In this document: piece after piece, positions 24,931 to 34,008 of the stretch
How the letters are laid out: the number at the start of each line of letters is the position of its first letter
How positions within the stretch are numbered: position 1 is the stretch's first letter
NCBI RefSeq assembly: GCF_014648395.1
Contig: NZ_BMRA01000010.1
Location: 1 to 64,000, forward strand
Length of the DNA: 64,000 nucleotides
From: Micromonospora fulviviridis
GTDB lineage: Bacteria > Actinomycetota > Actinomycetes > Mycobacteriales > Micromonosporaceae
Direction: 5' to 3'
Position numbers and translations under genes: made by a program
Notes under the pieces: model-generated
Database searches by the model: none
What the model saw: the letters and a program-made list of their open reading frames with translations, nothing else
Told to the model about the DNA's origin: nothing

Positions 24931-27900
24931 CCACCAATCCACCCGGAATCGTGTTCACCGGTGGCACGGCGGGGCTCACGTTCGTCCCCACTGACACGCC
25001 GCTGGTCGGCCTCAATTACTTCGACGGCCGGTTCCTGCGCGCGGCCGATCTCAACCAGGAGCGCCGCGCCCAGCGGGCGTACGTGGAGTTCGCCAACCGA
25101 GCCGGCGGGCCGGGCGTGGTGCACGGCTACGACGTCTCCAAACGGAGCGACACCCGGCTCGGCCTGTCCGCCGGTCTGGCCGTCGACCCGCAGGGCCGAA
25201 TGTTGTACCTGCCGGAGGCGGTCGAGGCCGACGTCCCTGCGCTGTTGACGCCCGCCCCCGACAGCCCAGTGGTGGAGACACCGTCGGTCGGCTTCACGTG
25301 CTGTGCCCGTTCGGTGGTGGCCACCTCCGGCACCGTCGTCGGCACCACCACGCTGTATCTGGTCTGCCTGAGCCAGGCTCAGCAGATGTGCGGGGAGACC
25401 GAGGTGTTCGGGCGACTGTGCGCGGACGCCTGCGCGACCCCCACCGACGCCCCGTATCTGGTGGACGGGGTCACGCTGTCGTTGAGGCCGCTCGTGCTCA
25501 GCGCCGCGCTGCCAGCCCTGCCCCGGGTCACCCGACCGGAGGTCCACCTGCGCTCACAGGTCGCGGCCGCATACTTCGCCGAGGAGTGGCAGCAGGGCGG
25601 CAGCCTGCTGTCCGCAGCCGAGCTGGGACTGCACCGGTGGTGTGCCGGTGCACCCCCGGCCGCCGGCGCGCCGCTGGCCGGCGCCGACGTGGTGCCCCTC
25701 GCCGTACTGGGCTGGAACGGGGCACAGATCACCCTGCTCGACGGCTGGACCGCCCGCCGCGAACGAATGACCACCCCGCCCCGGTCGTATTGGGACGGGC
25801 GGCTCGAGCTGCGGCCCTGGCCGGTGTTCCTGGCACAGGTGCTGCAGTTCCAGTGCCAGCTCGCCGACCTGCAACGGGCCTCCCCGGCGGCGCTGCGGCA
25901 CGCCGTCGACCCGGACCGGCCAGACAATCCCGCGCATGACCTCCTCCAGTGGTCCGCCCAGGTCATTGAGCAGCTCGCGGGTGAGCTGTCGCGGGCCGGG
26001 CGCCCGTCGGCGGCCGCGCGGGCGTCGGACCTGTTCAAGGCGCGGGTGACTGAGGCGGTCGAGGCCGTCCCAGCGGCGGCCACATCCGCACAGGTCCTGG
26101 TGGACAACGGCTTCGTGGAGCTGCCGCCGGCGGGCTACCTGCCCGTCGACCTCTCCACCCGCATCCCACTGCGCCGCCAGCTGGAGAACCTCCTCGGACC
26201 GGGCGTCGACCTGCGCCTGTGCACCGTCCGCCAAGACCAGATCGCGCACGAACTGGAACTGGCGACACACATGCGCCGCATCTCGCTGCTGCACGGCATC
26301 GAGCACCCCGACGCCCAGGAACCCGTCGACGTACTGGTGCCCAACGGCACCCTCCACCCGGCTGGCGCGACTCGCACCGGGGTGAGCCTCGCGGTCGACA
26401 TCGACATCGCCGTGGGCAGGCGCAACGGCCAGCAGCGCTCCGGCGAACGGCTGACCCACCCGGCCGCGCAGATCGACCGGCAGCCGTCACTCTACGGCGC
26501 AGCCCGGATCGAACCGGGCCCGGCGATCCAAGCTACAGTCGTCGCCTTCGGTGCGGTCGAAGAACGAGTGGAGTACCTGATCCGTCGGCGGATCCGTCCG
26601 CCCACCCGGCCGCCCGCCAGCCTGGCCGAAACCATCACCGGTCTGGACGGCCTGAATATCGGCACCACTGCGCCGTGTATGGCCAAGGTCCGCGACGTCG
26701 CCCACCGCGTCAAGCGGTGCGCCACGCGGGTGGCCTCAGCGCCGCAGGCGCCAGGCGAGCAGGTCGTCGCGACGCTGTTGTCGCTGTGGATCCCGGTGGA
26801 CCCGTTCGCTATGCCCCAGGGGGGCACCGCCCCGTTCAACGCCACGTTCGAGATCGTCCTTCCGGGCTCCGATCGAATGTCCATGACGCAGCGCTTCGAC
26901 GGCCAGATCCAACGTGGCCTAGATCGAGCCGACGCCCCGGAGACAGAGGTGGTGCTAGAGCTGAGCGGCTGCGCCGAAGCCACCTACGACCCCGATCACC
27001 TCAAGCTGAATTGGTCGTTTAGCCACACGTTCATCGCGCGCCGGATGATGCTGGAGGGGTACGAGGCCATCTGGATCACCGACGACAGTTTCAGGTGGGT
27101 CGCCGCTGTGGCCTGGAAGGGCTCTCCGGTGCGTGCGAGGGGGCTGCTGCTCGACCTCTTTCAGGTGGATGTGCCTGACGCTGACGCCCTGCTCGCGGCG
27201 CTCAGAGCGGCGCTGCGAGAGCAGCTCCCCAAAGGAACAAAGCGGATATTGGCCGTTGACGGCACGGAGGACCCGACGATTCTGCAGCCGGGGAATGCGT
27301 ACCACGATGCGGCCGTCGCAGCGTTGAAGATCCTGTCGACATTGCACGCTGACGGCGCCCTGTACGTCAAGCGCGGCGTGCGGCGGCTGTTCCCGCCTCG
27401 CGCCACGACTTCGGCTGAAGTTCGGGCGACGAAGGACTGGGTCCTTTTCCGCCGGCGCCTTCACGAGCAGTGCGAGGGCCCGGTAGACGCGCCGTCGGTC
27501 GCACCGAGCCGGGTCGCGGTGTGGCTGTTCCACGCCGCGGACGAGGGGCAGGCGCGGGATCTGGAGGCGCTGCTGCGTGGCAACGCGGGGGAGGAAATCC
27601 CGTGGAAGAAGGTCGACGTGGTGGAGTTCGAGCCGGGGACCACCAACCTGCTCACCAAGTCAGCAGCGTGGCAGAGGCACTACAAGCAGGCTGGCGGCGC
27701 GAACACCATCCGGTTCGCCGGCTACGGCGTCGTCCCGGGATCGGCCACCGCACCGGTCAAGGTCGGCCAGGGCCGGGCACTGGCCCTCGTCTACGCGTGC
27801 GCCGGCGTGGCCACGCTCGCCAACGACGGCGACGGAGACCTCATAGTCAACCCGCCCGCCGACCAACTGGAAGCCGGCACGGACGCGTCGATATTCTTGA

Positions 27901-28373
27901 TCACGTATGAGGAGGTGAGCGACTGCGTCCAGGTGATCGCGGTCGACGCCTGCGGCGACGGCGGGCAGGCCCTGGCTGATGCGGTGCGGTCGGGCAACGT
28001 AGACGACGTTGACCAGTCCGGAGAACAGTTCCACGTGCTCGCAGACATCCACTTCAACAGTGACTCGGACCGTCGCGATCTCATCGGGCAAATCGGAGGA
28101 GCGCTGAACGAGTACGCGTGGGAAGTGCGCCAGCGGTGCGACATCTCATCCCCCGTGGGCCTGGAATCGATTGCCTGGACGCGGGTCCCGCGTGACCAGC
28201 AGGCCGTGGCAGCCGATCACTGTGCGACCATCTATAGCGGCCTGCGCCGCAGCGTCGGCGGTAGCCACGTGGAGTGGTTGGGGCCACCGGATAGACCAAT
28301 GGCGATCAACTTTTCCGGCGAGGGTTGCCCGACCAGACTGTACGTCCTGCTGACACCGACCCAGATCGGTTGA
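24927..28373 (+). CDS. Giant eCIS fibre/baseplate-like protein
   Basis: A 1148-residue protein starting at an ATGA overlap. Residues about 30-110 repeat the module of the previous protein (YFDGRFLRAADL, GVVHGYDV, AGLAVDPQGRMLYLPE). The rest has no motif I can name: an all-α/β middle, a β-rich segment (about 590-700) with EVVLELSGCAEATYDPDHLK, then a C-terminal half (LFQVDVPDADALLAALR, KRILAVDGTEDP, HVLADIHFNSDSDRR). The size suggests a fibre or outer baseplate component that recognises targets. It ends just before the cargo candidate gene. Confidence 0.6.
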   Translation: MTTNPPGIVFTGGTAGLTFVPTDTPLVGLNYFDGRFLRAADLNQERRAQRAYVEFANRAGGPGVVHGYDVSKRSDTRLGLSAGLAVDPQGRMLYLPEAVEADVPALLTPAPDSPVVETPSVGFTCCARSVVATSGTVVGTTTLYLVCLSQAQQMCGETEVFGRLCADACATPTDAPYLVDGVTLSLRPLVLSAALPALPRVTRPEVHLRSQVAAAYFAEEWQQGGSLLSAAELGLHRWCAGAPPAAGAPLAGADVVPLAVLGWNGAQITLLDGWTARRERMTTPPRSYWDGRLELRPWPVFLAQVLQFQCQLADLQRASPAALRHAVDPDRPDNPAHDLLQWSAQVIEQLAGELSRAGRPSAAARASDLFKARVTEAVEAVPAAATSAQVLVDNGFVELPPAGYLPVDLSTRIPLRRQLENLLGPGVDLRLCTVRQDQIAHELELATHMRRISLLHGIEHPDAQEPVDVLVPNGTLHPAGATRTGVSLAVDIDIAVGRRNGQQRSGERLTHPAAQIDRQPSLYGAARIEPGPAIQATVVAFGAVEERVEYLIRRRIRPPTRPPASLAETITGLDGLNIGTTAPCMAKVRDVAHRVKRCATRVASAPQAPGEQVVATLLSLWIPVDPFAMPQGGTAPFNATFEIVLPGSDRMSMTQRFDGQIQRGLDRADAPETEVVLELSGCAEATYDPDHLKLNWSFSHTFIARRMMLEGYEAIWITDDSFRWVAAVAWKGSPVRARGLLLDLFQVDVPDADALLAALRAALREQLPKGTKRILAVDGTEDPTILQPGNAYHDAAVAALKILSTLHADGALYVKRGVRRLFPPRATTSAEVRATKDWVLFRRRLHEQCEGPVDAPSVAPSRVAVWLFHAADEGQARDLEALLRGNAGEEIPWKKVDVVEFEPGTTNLLTKSAAWQRHYKQAGGANTIRFAGYGVVPGSATAPVKVGQGRALALVYACAGVATLANDGDGDLIVNPPADQLEAGTDASIFLITYEEVSDCVQVIAVDACGDGGQALADAVRSGNVDDVDQSGEQFHVLADIHFNSDSDRRDLIGQIGGALNEYAWEVRQRCDISSPVGLESIAWTRVPRDQQAVAADHCATIYSGLRRSVGGSHVEWLGPPDRPMAINFSGEGCPTRLYVLLTPTQIG

Positions 28374-28378
28374 TCAAC

Positions 28379-29884
28379 GTGGCCGCCGGCGTTTCGTCAG
28401 CCGACACGGAGAGGAAACCCGACAACGACACCCGCCCGAAGGCCGCCGAGCAGACACCAGCTAGCGCGTCGGCGACCCCGACGGCTGCCGCCGCCGCGAC
28501 CGCCGGCGGCAGCCTCGGAGCGCGTGCCGTCCAAGCAAAGGCGGCCGTGGGCAACGCCGCGATCGGCCCGGCCGGCGCACCCGCGGCGGCACTACCCGGT
28601 CAGGCACTACCCGGTCAGGCACCGGCCGGGCCTTCCGGGCCGCTCGGTGAGGTCGTGCAGCGCAGGGAGGAGAACAACGCCCCGCTCGCGGAGATCCAGG
28701 GTCTGCCGATGTACGACCTGTTGCCTCGATTGGCCAAGCTCGCAGAGAAGGTTCTCAGTGATGAGGAGGCTGGCGGGTTGGTCGGCGGACCCAGGCTCGT
28801 GCTCGCCATGCAGACCGTGCGCGCCAAAATGCAGCGGGATCTGGAATTTCTTCTCAGAGAAAAGAGGCGGGTCGAGACACTTCCCCGGGATCAAATCGCG
28901 GACATTGTCAACTTTCTGTGGGGACCGAACGTCGGCACGAGTACCGCGCTCGTGAACACGGATTTGGGAATGGATCCGATAATCGCGCCACCGGCCAGTG
29001 TCCGACTCCCGGGCGAGGCGGCGCGCGCTGGCGACGGCGGCATCACCGTGGACGACGAGTCCGGCCCGCAAGGCATCAGCGATTTCGAAGAAGACCTGCC
29101 CGAGAATCGTAGCCGCATCAGCGGCGTTGTGCTGGACCCGGAAACAAAAGAAATCATCGGGTACCGGACGTTTCATGCCGACGGAATCTCCCGACTCGTC
29201 GATCGCGAGGGTAACTTTGTCGTGGATGCCGGGGCTGCGGTCGGCGTCGAATCCGAAGGGCTCGGTCCGCTGGACTACGTTCCGACACCGTCCGGCGTCG
29301 GCAAGGGCGCCGCTGGCGTCGGCGCGAAACTGCTTGTCAAAGGCGCGCTGAAGAAGGGAGCAGCCTCTGGCGGCAAGGTGACGCTAGGCGCCATACTGAA
29401 AATGAGGAATGTCGCCAAGGCTGTCGCCAAGAAAGCGATTTCGCCCAACGCGGAAGGAAAGGCTTTCATTCAGGCAGTACGATCCGGGAAACGAGTCAGC
29501 CGCACATTGTCCGTCGAGGCGGCCGAGTCTCTCGCGAAGAAATTCGATAAGGGCATGCCAATCATCGCAGCCGAAATGAACAAGCGCGGCATCATCGGGC
29601 CATTCGATTCTTTCTCGGTATTCACCAGAGGCCACGGCGGCGCGTACCAGGCCCACCACATCATTGAACAGTCCGTTCTCAAGCATCTTGGGCACGACGT
29701 CCAAAAGGCCCCGTCGATCATTCTGACAGCAGGTCAGCATTCGCCGATTTCTACCGCGCTGGCTAAGAAGATCCCTAAGGACGAATTGGAGCACATGACC
29801 AAGAAGGAGATTCTCGATTTATACCGGAAGGTCTACAAGGGCGTGCCGGAGTGGATCGCCGAAGTGGAGCGGTATCTCAAATAG
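28379..29884 (+). CDS. Candidate eCIS cargo: disordered leader plus HNH/AHH-like toxin domain
   Basis: About 501 residues from GTG 28379; TTG 28370 and TTG 28325 are in-frame alternatives, and none has a strong Shine-Dalgarno. Residues 1-100 are Ala/Pro-rich and contain AVQAKAAVGNAAI and VQRREEN, resembling the QRxxGNxAV…VQR leader common in eCIS-linked effectors. The middle has a helical segment and an SRISGVVLDPETKEIIGYRT strand pair. The C-terminus carries GAYQAHHIIEQS (His426/His427/Glu430) and ILTAGQHSPIST, an arrangement reminiscent of HNH/ENDO VII nucleases of the AHH type. There is no signal peptide. GC content and codon use loosen in the last third. No immunity gene follows; an IS630 copy lies 32 bases after the stop. 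Confidence 0.7.
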   Translation: MAAGVSSADTERKPDNDTRPKAAEQTPASASATPTAAAAATAGGSLGARAVQAKAAVGNAAIGPAGAPAAALPGQALPGQAPAGPSGPLGEVVQRREENNAPLAEIQGLPMYDLLPRLAKLAEKVLSDEEAGGLVGGPRLVLAMQTVRAKMQRDLEFLLREKRRVETLPRDQIADIVNFLWGPNVGTSTALVNTDLGMDPIIAPPASVRLPGEAARAGDGGITVDDESGPQGISDFEEDLPENRSRISGVVLDPETKEIIGYRTFHADGISRLVDREGNFVVDAGAAVGVESEGLGPLDYVPTPSGVGKGAAGVGAKLLVKGALKKGAASGGKVTLGAILKMRNVAKAVAKKAISPNAEGKAFIQAVRSGKRVSRTLSVEAAESLAKKFDKGMPIIAAEMNKRGIIGPFDSFSVFTRGHGGAYQAHHIIEQSVLKHLGHDVQKAPSIILTAGQHSPISTALAKKIPKDELEHMTKKEILDLYRKVYKGVPEWIAEVERYLK

Positions 29885-29916
29885 GACACGCTTAGTACGG
29901 CAGCCGCCAATTGCTA

Positions 29917-31105
29917 GTGCCTCGTCATGCAGCCTTGAACGGGTAATCCGGGTGGCGTATCTTGGAGCCGGCGGCGAATGCGGTTTTGGGTTTGGCTCGG
30001 TGGTTGCGCCAGCGGATGTAGTCGCCGATGGCGGTGTCCTGCTCGGCGTGGGTGCGGTGGTCGGTGCCGTTGAGGGCGAAGTAGCGAACGGCGGCGAACT
30101 CGGCCTCGATCCAGTTCAGCCACGACGCGTACGTCGGCAGGAACACCAGCTCCACCTCGTTGGCGGAGCACCAGGCGCGGACCTCGGGGTGCTTGTGCGG
30201 GGAGAAGTTATCCAGAATCACGTACAAGGTCTCGCCGGGCCAGCGGCGACGCAAGGTCTTGAGGAAGGCCAGGAACTCGCGCCTGCGTTTGCGGTCACGG
30301 ATGCGGTAATGCATCTTCCCGGTGGCCAGGTCCAAGGCGGCGATCATGTGCCGGACGCCTTGGTCGCAGGTGTAGGTGGCCCGCAGCCGCACCGGCTGGC
30401 CCTGGGATCGCCAGGCGCGGCCGGGGCGGGGTTGCAGGTTCAGCGGCCCGAACTCGTCGACGCAGATCACCCGCCCGTTGGCGGGCGGGTGGTCGTAGAG
30501 GTCCAGGATCCGGCGCATCTTCAACGTGAAGTCGGGGTCGGTGCTGGCCTTCCAGGCCTTGGTGGCCTGCCAGGACACCCCGCGCTCGTGCAGGATCCGC
30601 CGGACGGTCTCGGCGCTGATCGTCGTGACGTAGCCAGCCTCGATCAGGTAGTCGCGCAGCTTCGACAGTGACCAGCAGGAGAACGGTTTGCCGAGGAAGC
30701 GGGGGTCGCACCGGGCGATGACGCAGATCCAGTCGCGGGCCTGCTCATCGATCGTCTCGGTGCGCCCCCGCTCCATTTGGGTCCAACGCGTCGAACCCCC
30801 GCTCGTTGAACGCGTGGATCACATCGCGGACGTAGTCCTCGGTCACCTTGAGCAGGTGGGCGATGTCCGGCGCCGGCTGCCCCTGGCATCAACACCACGA
30901 TCGCCCGGCGCAGCTTCACCGGGTCCTTCGCCGTCCGGGTGATCCGCTGCAACCGCTGACCCTCGGCCATCGAGACCTGCCGGACGAACACCTCCGGGCG
31001 TCTGCCCACCGGCTACCACCTCCCACCGTGAACGATGAGAGACAGCCTGCCGGACGAGTCCTCAGAACCGACGGATTACACGATCAACGTTCAAAGACGA
31101 GGCAC
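29917..31105 (-). mobile_element. IS630-family insertion sequence, degraded
   Basis: A 1.19-kb element with matching ends GTGCCTCGTC and GACGAGGCAC, flanked by TA (29915-29916 and 31106-31107), the target duplication expected of IS630/Tc1-type transposition. It contains one transposase gene on the minus strand, broken by two frame changes. Confidence 0.85.
29925..31009 (-). pseudogene. IS630 transposase with two frameshifts
   Basis: Three frames together rebuild a normal IS630 transposase. The start frame gives MGRRPEVFVRQVSM to RRAIVVLM (from 31009). A second frame gives QGQPAPDIAHLLKVTEDYV through FNERGFDALDP. A third frame, open from 30776, holds the rest with catalytic DDE features (VICVDEFGP, LYVILDNFSPHKH, then YASWLNWIEAEF). 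The breaks fall near 30885 and 30780. Unless both are sequencing errors or programmed shifts, the copy cannot make a full enzyme. It sits directly behind the eCIS cargo gene. Confidence 0.85.
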
Positions 31106-31519
31106 TAGCTGACCAGGGCGTAGTCCCGGTTCAGCCGTGTGCGTTGGTGGCATCAGCGTGCGCGGGCCTGGTGACGGCGTCGCCAGTTGAGCCAGTGCGT
31201 GTCGTGGCCGGGCGGTCTCGGATGGTGGAGGGCGTTACCGGGACCGCGAGGGTTCTCTCGCGTACGACCTGCGCGGCTGCGACCCTTGGTGGCTCCTGCC
31301 GTGGGATCAGGATCGGGGAGCGGGGTGGGAGCAGTCGGGTGCGGTGAACGACGTTGAATTGCATTCAACGACACCGAACGGCTTTCAACGGCACCCGCTT
31401 GGCCTCGGGTTCTGCGTTTTCGCAGTTCAGAGTCGGCGGAGCGTCCTGCTTCACACGGAGTGCTCCGCCGTTTGAGGCAGCGGTCGACAGCAATCTATGT
31501 CGCCTGGAAGGGGAGTATC
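31106..31519. other. Inter-IS region with transposase-like tail and repeat copy C
   Basis: On the minus strand a frame ending HWLNWRRRHQARAR, interrupted by a stop, looks like the decayed C-terminus of a transposase. I cannot name the IS family. The right part (31313-31519) is copy C of the dispersed repeat. No intact gene is seen. Confidence 0.4.
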
Positions 31520-31520
31520 G
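31313..31520 (+). repeat. Dispersed repeat, copy C (5' part only)
   Basis: It aligns with 55758-55975: GGTGGGAGCA, a run of ACACCGAACGG-type heptads, then GCGTCCTGCTTCACACGGAG and CTATGTCGCCTGG. It stops abruptly where the IS481 remnant begins, so the IS joined or cut the repeat here. Confidence 0.65.
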
Positions 31521-32009
31521 GTCGTCGACGCCGGTGACGACCTTCGCCTCACCACCGTCAGCCAGCCGAATGCCGCCGACGATGTCCAGCTGCCACAGCT
31601 CCATCGGCCGGGCACGTTCCCACCGCTTATAGTCCTCCCGCCGCCTGCGGCGAGGCGTCGGGTTGATCAGCCTGTGCCGGATCAGCACCCGATGCACCGT
31701 GATCCGCGACGGGATTGGGCCAGGGCAGTCCCGGCGGCCGAGCTCGAAGACCAGACGACGGGCACCCCAGCGAGGATGATTCCGCCGCAGCTCACAGATC
31801 AGCGCCTCCACCTCCGGCGGAATCTGCCCAGGTGACGAGTGCGGCCGGCTGGACCGATCGGCCAGCCCTTCCAGACCCTCGTCGGCATACCAGGCCAACC
31901 AGCGATGCACGGCCTGGCGGGAGACTCCAAATCGTTCGGCGACGTCCGTGACCGTGGATCCGGCAAGCACGTCCTGGACGGCTCGATACCGCTGTTCCAT
32001 CACGCTCAT
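31520..32009 (-). pseudogene. IS481 transposase, N-terminal fragment
   Basis: From ATG 32009 (MSVMEQRYRAVQDVL) the protein has an HTH (VTDVAERFGVSRQAVHRWL), the conserved HPRWGARRLVFEL block and the start of the rve catalytic core (PMELWQLDIVGGIRL, first Asp present). It breaks off just after VTGVDDRYS, before the second and third catalytic acids. The open frame continues into unrelated repeat DNA. Inactive. Confidence 0.8.
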
Positions 32010-32081
32010 CTCCACCAACACTCGGCGGAGTGTCACCCAGGTCCTGATACCGATGTGTCACGCAGGTCCCGAGACCGGACA
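31520..32081 (-). mobile_element. Truncated IS481-family element
   Basis: The right end is preserved: the terminal sequence TGTCCGGTCTCGGG on the minus strand at about 32081 resembles IS481 inverted repeats. The left half of the element, including most of the catalytic domain, is missing and replaced by repeat copy C. Confidence 0.7.
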
Positions 32082-32775
32082 GCCGGCTGCCGGCCGTGTG
32101 CGAGGACTTTCCTTACGTCTATCAAGGCAGCCCGAGACGGGCCGCACGCGCCGCCGCCTGGGCGCGCGTCCGACGCTCCGCTGTCGCTCCACGCCGGCCA
32201 CGCAGAACGCCCGTCGGCTGGCGCGGAGAGCGGGAAGCCCAGGGACCGCCGCAGACGGGCTGGGCGTGGAAGTGGTGGCGGCTCGTCGCCGGCAGCCGGC
32301 CGCGCCGCGCCCGAGCGATGCGGCGCAGGGAAGGGCACGCCGGATCCGCGCGGCGGGTCGCGGCCGTCGGGACCGGAGTCGGCGGCGCGAGTGTGCCGGG
32401 CCGCTCCTCCAAGCTCAAGGGCGCTGCGCGTCGCAAGCGACGGCCCTGCGGGCCGCCCTTGACCTCGGAGCCTCTGCGAACCTCTCGCAGGAGTCGGGGG
32501 CAGGCCGATGGCCTGCCCTTACAAGGTGCGCGCCGCCAACTCCGGCCCCGACTCGTCACCGCTCACCCAGGGCGTCAAGGTCCGCTTGAGATGGCGCGTG
32601 CTGGCCAGCGGCCCCGCCCTCAGACGGGCAGGTCCACCTCGCTGGCTGCGAGCCACGGACGGCCGACTCAGTCAGATCTAGGACAGCTCATTCTGCTGTC
32701 CGTAGTCTTCCTCACCCTTTGATCATATAGTGAATCCGACGTACCCCAACCGGTGGCTCTCCTAAAGGAGAAGAC
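32082..32775. other. Gene-free accessory DNA
   Basis: About 0.7 kb of GC-rich sequence with no supported gene on either strand. Long open frames here lack Shine-Dalgarno sites and family motifs and overlap each other on all frames. The right end (about 32680-32775) turns AT-richer (GATCATATAGTGAATC) and probably holds the promoter for the small gene pair that follows. Confidence 0.4.
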
Positions 32776-32916
32776 GTGATTCGACCGATTCAGGCATGGC
32801 CGGGCGGGCCTCATCCTGCGCAAATTGCAGCTCTTCAAGCCCAGGCCGCAGCTATCGCGGCTGCGCGGGCCGGAATGAACAGGATTTCCCGCCACTTGCT
32901 TCTGCTGCGCCGATGA
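32776..32916 (+). CDS. 46-residue small protein, coupled to the next gene
   Basis: A GTG start with AAAGGAG 5 bases upstream. The product begins VIRPIQAWPGGPHPAQ and continues as an Ala-rich helix (IAALQAQAAAIAAARAGMN) with a basic, leucine-rich end. The TGA stop overlaps the ATG of the next gene (ATGA), typical of translational coupling. The ribosome site and the overlap are the evidence that it is real. Function is unknown; the helix could be amphipathic and bind a partner or membrane. Confidence 0.55.
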   Translation: MIRPIQAWPGGPHPAQIAALQAQAAAIAAARAGMNRISRHLLLLRR

Positions 32917-33194
32917 GAACGCGGTGGGAGTACCTAGTTATGACCTTCACTTGGCGACCTGCTGAGCCTTACTGGCAAGGCAAGTATGAAGTAAACCGAC
33001 CGGGACAAGAAAAGCCGGAGGTGTTTCCCGTCGAGAAGCGGTATCCGGACCTGCTTAACGAACTCGGGGCCGAGGGGTGGGAGCTTTCGACAGTATCGGT
33101 ACTTGACACCGTGGTTTCCACCAACCGCGCGGGCTTCCAGAACGCCGGCATGCCGGTCAGCCTCAGTTGGACCTTTAAGCGCCAGGCCTCCTAG
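32913..33194 (+). CDS. Small DUF4177-like protein
   Basis: A 93-residue protein starting MRTRWEYLVMTFTWRP, in ATGA overlap with the 46-residue gene. WEYLVM near the start and LLNELGAEGWELSTVSVLD in the middle are the hallmark of the DUF4177 family, small soluble αβ proteins of unknown role often found with phage or accessory genes. An upstream extension of the same frame is rejected because the motif begins at this ATG. Confidence 0.7.
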   Translation: MRTRWEYLVMTFTWRPAEPYWQGKYEVNRPGQEKPEVFPVEKRYPDLLNELGAEGWELSTVSVLDTVVSTNRAGFQNAGMPVSLSWTFKRQAS

Positions 33195-33704
33195 CTTCGG
33201 CAAGGAGCGATGTCTCTGGTTAGTGTGTACTTCGGTGGCCGAGGACCGCCGGACCAGAGTTAGGGGTAGGTGGCATGTGTCGATTGCCGGGCGAAGTATT
33301 TCCTTTACGCCGAACCAATGACCGTGCCCGATCCGTGCCCGACGCAACGGTCAACACAGGCTCCCAGCGGCACGCTGGCAGCGGATAGCTCAACGCTGCG
33401 TGCTTGCCTGCCAAGTAGGGCAGTTACCCTCGGTATAGATCAACACGATTCCCAAGCTCACAGTAGTCGGGCAGGATGGGCCCGGATGGTGGCGACGGCG
33501 GAGGGTGACTGTGGCCCGACGAGCACCTCGTCAGCGGGTGGCCGCCAGCCGCCAGCGCCGACAGCAGCAGGAACCGCGCGAGCGCGCGAAGGTCACGGAC
33601 GAGGGCGGTTGGCAATCGCCCGGGCACCGACAGTCGGCCGCTGAACGCATCGATTGTCACGGCTACGTAGGCTCTGGCCAGCGGTTGTAGGCCAAGGAGA
33701 CGGC
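33195..33704. other. Gene-free stretch
   Basis: No supported gene. A plus-strand frame at 33505-33690 (very basic, Gln/Arg-rich) has a GGAGG only one base before its GTG, too close for a normal site, so I do not call it. Confidence 0.35.
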
Positions 33705-33950
33705 ATGCCGAAACAGGGTTCTGTCCAAAAAAGACGGCGGGCGGCGATGAGGCCCCAAAGCCGCTACACGGGAAGTTGCGGAGGGTGGGGCAGGGTGCAA
33801 GAACCACTTGACGGGGCACAAGGGCAACGCCCAGCGTCGATCGCGCCGGCCCGTAGGTTTGTTCATCGCGGCAACCTAGATGCTCCGTTGGTGACTTGGC
33901 CTGCTGAGGGGCCTCGGACTCCAATGATCGCACCCCTGAACCACCGATAG
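33705..33950 (+). CDS. Possible small hypothetical protein
   Basis: An 81-residue open frame starting MPKQGSVQKRRRAAM with AAGGAGA 4-11 bases upstream. The composition (Arg/Gly/Pro-rich, no clear hydrophobic core) is not typical of a folded protein, and no family is recognised. Listed only for its ribosome site. Confidence 0.3.
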   Translation: MPKQGSVQKRRRAAMRPQSRYTGSCGGWGRVQEPLDGAQGQRPASIAPARRFVHRGNLDAPLVTWPAEGPRTPMIAPLNHR

Positions 33951-34008
33951 CTCGATCCGACGCGGCTTGCGGTCGCGGACCAGGGCATCTCGATGGGAAG
34001 ATGTATCA

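Noticed and set aside
32096..32722. Overlapping 200-residue frames on the plus strand
   Set aside because: Three frames are open at once, all Arg/Gly/Ala-rich, with no ribosome site or recognisable domain.
33424..33933. Minus-strand 169-residue open frame with VTIDAFSGRLS resembling an integrase phrase
   Set aside because: No surrounding integrase motifs, ribosome site or coding-like composition; the phrase is too short to support a call.
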